A program made the position numbers and the translations under genes. Shown here piece by piece: positions 6,305 through 9,552 of a stretch of 9,552 nucleotides of DNA. Origin of the DNA: Candidatus Aminicenantota bacterium (GTDB lineage: Bacteria; Acidobacteriota; Aminicenantia; UBA2199). How positions within the stretch are numbered: position 1 is the stretch's first letter; each line of letters opens with the position of its first letter. The notes beneath the pieces were generated by a model. That model worked only from the letters and a program-made list of their open reading frames with translations, was not told the origin of the DNA and searched no databases. Location: positions 1-9,552 of the forward strand of contig JAGLQA010000264.1 in assembly GCA_023137075.1 (NCBI GenBank), written 5' to 3'.

Positions 6305-7111
6305 TTATGCCCATAGATATCTTACCAGGTAGAAGAGCACCGGTGCACAAAAGATATAACTGTCCAACCGGTCTAATATGCCGCCGTGACCCGGAAGAAT
6401 GGAACTTGAGTCTTTTTGCCCCGCGGCCCGTTTAAACAGCGATTCGACCGGGTCGGATAATTGAGAAAAGAGCCCGATTATACCACCGGTGAGTATGGCA
6501 ATCCATATTTTTACCGGGGCAGTCACCGGGAAAATCAGCAGGGCCAACCACCCGGAAAAGGCGGCAAAAACAATCGCCGCGATAAGACCTTCTAAGGATT
6601 TTCTTGGCGAGGCCACCTGGTATATTTTATGCTTTCCTATGGCGCTGCCGATAAAATAGGCGGCCGAATCTCCGACAGCAATGACAAAAATCAGGAAAAA
6701 GAGGTAATTTGGCCCCATTTTTTTCAATTCGAACACAAAATAGAGGGGAATATAGAGATAAAAAACAATTAAAAAATGAATTCCTATATCCCTGACAAAG
6801 GTGTCGAGTTTCTCTTTCCCCGTCGTGGAAAACAGGAAAAATAGTCCGGTTAAGACGATAACGATCATTATCGCCAACGGCAAATCCGGTTTGCCGAAGG
6901 TAAACGAGAGGGCAATAATTAACCCGTTCACAAAGATAATAATTTTTGAATGACTGCCGGGTTTGCTCAGTTTTAATAACTCATATGCCCCCGCGCTGAT
7001 TAACAAAAATAAAATAATCGAAAAATAGTGTCCCGGTACAAATCGAATCCAAAAGTAAGCGGCAATTATTAAAAAGAAAGCCGTGATTGTCCGTGTGATA
7101 AATTCTTTCAT
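6305..7111 (-). CDS. cdsA: Phosphatidate cytidylyltransferase (CDP-diglyceride synthase)
   Basis: Integral membrane enzyme that makes CDP-diacylglycerol from phosphatidic acid and CTP, the branch point to all major bacterial phospholipids. The 268-residue protein is mostly hydrophobic helices. It ends with the complete family signature at 224-250: SLFKR, a KD at 233-234, PGHGG at 240-244, then ILDRLD. The aspartates and histidine of this motif bind metal and substrate. VGDSAAYFIGSAIGKHK (146-162) is a second conserved stretch. Its ATG overlaps the uppS stop by four bases (ATGA), which indicates translational coupling. GGAAA and AGGAG upstream, within uppS, can serve as ribosome sites. Confidence 0.95.
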   Translation of the reverse strand: MKEFITRTITAFFLIIAAYFWIRFVPGHYFSIILFLLISAGAYELLKLSKPGSHSKIIIFVNGLIIALSFTFGKPDLPLAIMIVIVLTGLFFLFSTTGKEKLDTFVRDIGIHFLIVFYLYIPLYFVFELKKMGPNYLFFLIFVIAVGDSAAYFIGSAIGKHKIYQVASPRKSLEGLIAAIVFAAFSGWLALLIFPVTAPVKIWIAILTGGIIGLFSQLSDPVESLFKRAAGQKDSSSILPGHGGILDRLDSYIFCAPVLFYLVRYLWA

Positions 7112-7866
7112 ACTTTTCCGTATCTCCTTGCCCTGTTCCGGAAATCCAACAGGGCTTTAAAAAACTCAGCTATATCGAAATCGGGCCATAGCACCTTGGT
7201 GAAATATAATTCCGTGTAGGCAGCCTGATACAGCAAAAAATTTGAAATCCGCAGTTCTCCGGAAGTCCTGATCAATAGGTCCGGGTCAGGTATGTTCCGG
7301 GTATAGAGATATCCTCTAAATAATTTCTCGTCGATTTTTTGGGGAGGAATCTTATCCTCAAGGATTCTTTTTACCGCATTTACGATCTCCATTCTACCAC
7401 CATAATTCAATGCAAGATTGACCTGCATCTTTTTATGGGATTTCGACAATTCTATGGTCTCGACTAATTTATCCCTCAATTTTTTCGGAAGCCCGGTTAT
7501 GTCACCCAGAATTTCCAGTTTTATATTTTCCTTTACCAGTAAATCTTTTTCCTCGATTAACTTCTCATGCAGCATGTTCATTAACATATTAATTTCTTTT
7601 AACGGTCTTTTCCAGTTTTCGCTGGAAAAGGTAAACAAGGTTAAATATTTGATGCCCATGCGCAGTGCGTATTCCGTGATTTCCCGGGCTATTTCCGCTC
7701 CCTTCCGGTGACCATCCACTCGCTTCAACCCTTTTTCTTTCGCCCACCTGCCGTTCCCGTCCATTATGACTGCTAAGTGGACCGGTATATTATTCGCATC
7801 TATTTTTTTTAGTAAAATCTCTTCTTCACTACCCTCTTTTACTAAGTCTTTAAAACGTCCAATCAT
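7108..7866 (-). CDS. uppS: Undecaprenyl diphosphate synthase (cis-prenyltransferase)
   Basis: Adds eight isopentenyl units in cis to farnesyl diphosphate to give the C55 carrier precursor for peptidoglycan and other envelope glycans. It acts at the membrane-cytosol face. The 252-residue protein has the catalytic motif MDGNGRWA (35-42, D36), GHRKGAE (H53), LTLFTFSSENW (75-85), LALNYGGR (151-158) and the C-terminal DPDLLIRTSGELRISNFLLYQ with R200, R206 and nearby E219. The start at 7866 gives a normal-length N-terminus, and no better start with a ribosome site exists before MDGNGRW. No Shine-Dalgarno is present. The promoter puts +1 on this ATG, suggesting leaderless initiation. It heads the operon; the common upstream partners pyrH and frr are absent, replaced by a divergent gene. 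Confidence 0.96.
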   Translation of the reverse strand: MIGRFKDLVKEGSEEEILLKKIDANNIPVHLAVIMDGNGRWAKEKGLKRVDGHRKGAEIAREITEYALRMGIKYLTLFTFSSENWKRPLKEINMLMNMLHEKLIEEKDLLVKENIKLEILGDITGLPKKLRDKLVETIELSKSHKKMQVNLALNYGGRMEIVNAVKRILEDKIPPQKIDEKLFRGYLYTRNIPDPDLLIRTSGELRISNFLLYQAAYTELYFTKVLWPDFDIAEFFKALLDFRNRARRYGKV

Positions 7867-7872
7867 CCAGGG

Positions 7873-7901
7873 ATTATAGTTTTTCCTGCTTTTTTTGTCA
7901 A
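7873..7901 (-). promoter_or_regulatory. Perfect-consensus promoter of the uppS operon
   Basis: On the minus strand TTGACA (7901-7896), 17-bp spacer, TATAAT (7878-7873): full consensus. Six bases, CCCTGG, separate the -10 box from the ATG, so the expected +1 is the A of the start codon at 7866. A/T tracts upstream (7902-7916) could act as an UP element. It should drive uppS-cdsA-dxr-rseP. Confidence 0.85.
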
Positions 7902-7917
7902 ATTTTTTATTTTTTTC

Positions 7918-7946
7918 TTGACATTTGCTCCTATTTGTCCTTTAAT
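7918..7946 (+). promoter_or_regulatory. Promoter of the GAF/HD-GYP gene
   Basis: TTGACA (7918-7923), 17-bp spacer, TTTAAT (7941-7946, five of six). Predicted +1 is near 7953, leaving a 17-nt leader. Its -35 lies back-to-back with the uppS -35, with only 16 bp of A/T-tract DNA between them. Polymerase on one promoter would probably hinder the other. Confidence 0.75.
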
Positions 7947-7969
7947 AAGTATTAAACACCGGAAAAAAA

Positions 7970-9232
7970 ATGGCGCTAAGGCCGCGAATAAAGAGTATCC
8001 TTGATGTTTTTGAAAAAACAAAGCATATCAATAAAGTAAAAGATATCGATTCCCTCCTTGACTTGCTCTTATTGGGAGCCAGAACATTAACCGGGGCTGA
8101 TGCCGGATCGATTTATTTAGTCAAGGGTGACAAATTATCCTTTGAATATGTTCATAACGACACTCTTATGGCAAAGGATAAATCCAGTAAAAAATATTTA
8201 TACACCAAACAGGAAGTGGAAATTAATAACGAATCCATTGCCGGATTCGCAGCCCTTAACAAACAAATCCTCAATATCGAGGATGTCTATAAACTGAAAG
8301 ACCGGGTTCCCTATTCATTCAACCGGCACTTTGACGATTCTTCGTCATACCATACCCAGTCGGTTCTAACCATTCCCATGATTGACCAGGATAAAACAGT
8401 CGGTGTCATGCAAGTTATCAATGCCAAAAACGTGAGTGGGGATATTATGCCTTTCTCTAAAGAAGACGAACTCCTGGTGAAGATGCTGGCCGACCAGGCG
8501 TCTACTTCTGTGGAGAGGGCCAAAATGACCAGGGAAGTCATATTGAGAATGGTGAAAATGGCTGAATTGAGAGATCCTGAAGAAACGGGAGCCCATGTTA
8601 ACCGGGTGGGAACCTATGCCATCGAAATTTATCAATACCTGGCATATAAAAATCATACTCCTGAAAAGGAAATCAAAAGAATTAAAGACATCTTGAGATT
8701 GGCGGCTATGCTCCATGACGTGGGAAAAGTGGGCATTAACGATGCTATACTAAAAAAGACCTCGAGATTGGATGATAATGAGTACGATGAGATAAAGAGA
8801 CACACCCTATACGGGGCATGGCTTTTTCAAAATTCCGAATCCAGGTCCGACTGGGACGATATGGCAGCGGAGATAGCCCTGAATCATCACGAAAGATGGG
8901 ATGGAGCCGGTTATCCGGGGCACGTGAAACAGGTTTCCAAATATGAACCGTTCAGCGCCGGGAAAAAAGGAGACGAAATTCCTCTCACTGCCCGGATCGT
9001 CGCCCTGGCGGATGTTTACGATGCGTTGATATCACGCCGGTCTTATAAGGAATCCTGGCCGGAAGATAAGGTGCTGGAACATATCCGGGGCGAAAAACAT
9101 AAACATTTTGATCCGGAGGTCGTCGATGCATTTATCGATATCTATGATGTTATCAAAGCCATCCGGGAAAAATACCCGGATAAACGGCAACTCGGCCCCT
9201 CGATATGGACGGAATCCATTACTCATTGGTAG
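7970..9232 (+). CDS. GAF-sensor HD-GYP domain protein, probable cyclic-di-GMP phosphodiesterase
   Basis: Probably a cytoplasmic signalling hydrolase that degrades cyclic di-GMP (family knowledge; not proven here). Residues about 25-185 form a GAF sensor domain (ARTLTGADAGSIYL, SVLTIPMIDQDKTVGVMQVIN). A helical linker at 186-205 leads to the HD-GYP domain: DPEETGAHVNRV (202-213), LHDVGKVGI (H249, D250), HHERWDGAGYP (306-316, full GYP signature) and ALADVYDALISRRSYK (345-360). Metal-binding residues appear intact. There is no transmembrane segment and no receiver domain, so the GAF ligand or a partner must supply the signal. The start follows only a weak GGAA at 7961-7964 after a short leader. 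It is divergent from uppS and convergent with the truncated mazF seven bases beyond its stop. Confidence 0.92.
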   Translation: MALRPRIKSILDVFEKTKHINKVKDIDSLLDLLLLGARTLTGADAGSIYLVKGDKLSFEYVHNDTLMAKDKSSKKYLYTKQEVEINNESIAGFAALNKQILNIEDVYKLKDRVPYSFNRHFDDSSSYHTQSVLTIPMIDQDKTVGVMQVINAKNVSGDIMPFSKEDELLVKMLADQASTSVERAKMTREVILRMVKMAELRDPEETGAHVNRVGTYAIEIYQYLAYKNHTPEKEIKRIKDILRLAAMLHDVGKVGINDAILKKTSRLDDNEYDEIKRHTLYGAWLFQNSESRSDWDDMAAEIALNHHERWDGAGYPGHVKQVSKYEPFSAGKKGDEIPLTARIVALADVYDALISRRSYKESWPEDKVLEHIRGEKHKHFDPEVVDAFIDIYDVIKAIREKYPDKRQLGPSIWTESITHW

Positions 9233-9238
9233 ATTTGA

Positions 9239-9376
9239 TCAAACTTTTTCCAATTGATTAATTTTACTCCGGTTAAAATCGTTGGACTGAACAACCAGAA
9301 CCGGTCTTCTATAACCTGGGCCTGAACCTACAGGTTCCCCTAAATCAGCCAGCCAGATGGCCCCCCGTTTAATCAC
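9239..9376 (-). pseudogene. mazF: MazF-type toxin, truncated after 45 codons
   Basis: Intact MazF toxins are sequence-specific mRNA endoribonucleases of about 110 residues. Here the GTG start (9376) overlaps the antitoxin stop in GTGA, the usual coupled arrangement. The product begins VIKRGAIWLADLGEP, then GYRRPVLVVQSNDFNRSKIN, a clear MazF N-terminus including the arginine of the conserved RRPVLVVQ strand. After KIN it reads QLEKV and stops. The segment that normally follows, with the conserved threonine in an ITSNL-like motif and the rest of the fold, is missing. The DNA beyond belongs to the HD-GYP gene on the other strand. No frame near the break restores it, so a deletion is more likely than a point frameshift. 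It should be inactive as an RNase. Confidence 0.85.
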
Positions 9377-9552
9377 CACTCTTCTTGCTCTAAAATATTC
9401 AACTGTGCTTTATGAATTCTTTCATCGATTTTTGATTCATTTACGTTTTCGCCGTACACCTCGTTTAATTTATCGGTTATGGCTTCATTGTTTAAATCTC
9501 CGATATATTCCTTAATGGCTTTTGAGTACAATTGGCTGCGTGATAATTTTAA
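9373..9552 (-). CDS. mazE: MazE-like antitoxin, C-terminal 59 codons (start outside window)
   Basis: Partner antitoxin of the truncated mazF. The visible part begins LKLSRSQLYSKAIKEYIGDL, the second helix of a ribbon-helix-helix DNA-binding domain. It continues with ITDKLNEVYGE and ends with AQLNILEQEEW, the acidic tail with terminal tryptophan common in this MazE type, which binds and blocks MazF. The reading frame is open to the window edge, so the N-terminus lies to the right of 9552. The stop TGA overlaps the mazF GTG. It appears undamaged in the visible part, although its toxin is broken. RHH-type MazE rather than the AbrB-fold MazE of E. coli is inferred from the SRSQLYSKAI helix. Confidence 0.8.
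   Translation of the reverse strand, partial: LKLSRSQLYSKAIKEYIGDLNNEAITDKLNEVYGENVNESKIDERIHKAQLNILEQEEW

Noticed and set aside
9234..9243. TTTGATCAAA followed by CTTTTT as a terminator of the HD-GYP gene
   Set aside because: The palindrome leaves no usable loop and the stem is too weak.
9324..9337. GAACCT-AC-AGGTTC palindrome as a LexA-type operator
   Set aside because: It lies inside the mazF coding sequence, and its spacing (GAAC-N6-GTTC) differs from the Gram-positive LexA box (N4).

Overview
The window is bacterial chromosomal DNA of moderate-to-low GC content (my impression, not counted). It carries ordinary housekeeping genes, with degraded or unassigned material at both ends. The order uppS-cdsA-dxr-rseP is a widely conserved bacterial cluster. 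It implies an MEP-pathway, peptidoglycan-building bacterium with diderm-compatible machinery. At least five promoters match sigma70/sigmaA consensus with exactly 17-bp spacers. I cannot assign a phylum from the sequence. The mixture (histidine ammonia-lyase, DinB, a stand-alone GAF/HD-GYP protein) would fit an uncultured environmental lineage, but that is only a guess.

Left end (1-617): about 600 bp without a convincing gene. It holds a long hairpin followed by a U-tract that would terminate leftward transcription, a perfect 9+9 palindrome, a second strong hairpin, and one solitary 37-nt stretch resembling a CRISPR repeat. The dinB promoter follows. It lies inside the longest possible dinB reading frame and therefore fixes the start at 618. 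Between it and the ATG is a GAAC-N7-GAAC motif resembling a LexA box.

Middle, plus strand (618-3787): dinB (Pol IV), hutH (histidine ammonia-lyase, own promoter) and a small ribbon-helix-helix-type protein. The last has an A-tract UP-like element, a perfect TTGACA-17-TAATAT promoter, and a palindromic operator centred on the predicted start site.

Middle, minus strand (7866 down to 3800): uppS, cdsA, dxr and rseP, tightly packed (4-nt overlap, 15-nt gap, direct abutment). UppS makes the C55 lipid carrier precursor, Dxr commits carbon to the isoprenoids UppS uses, CdsA makes CDP-diacylglycerol, and RseP is a site-2 protease of envelope stress signalling. The uppS promoter is a perfect consensus positioned so that +1 falls on the A of the ATG, predicting a leaderless mRNA.

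Right end (7918-9552): a divergent promoter drives a GAF + HD-GYP cyclic-di-GMP phosphodiesterase-like protein. Convergent to it is a MazEF-type toxin-antitoxin pair. The MazF toxin is cut to 45 codons and the antitoxin runs off the window edge.

No complete novel system is evident. The best leads are the unexplained left-end intergenic region, the leaderless uppS promoter back-to-back with the HD-GYP promoter, the palindromic operator of the orphan RHH gene, the LexA-like box, and the broken MazF beside its antitoxin.
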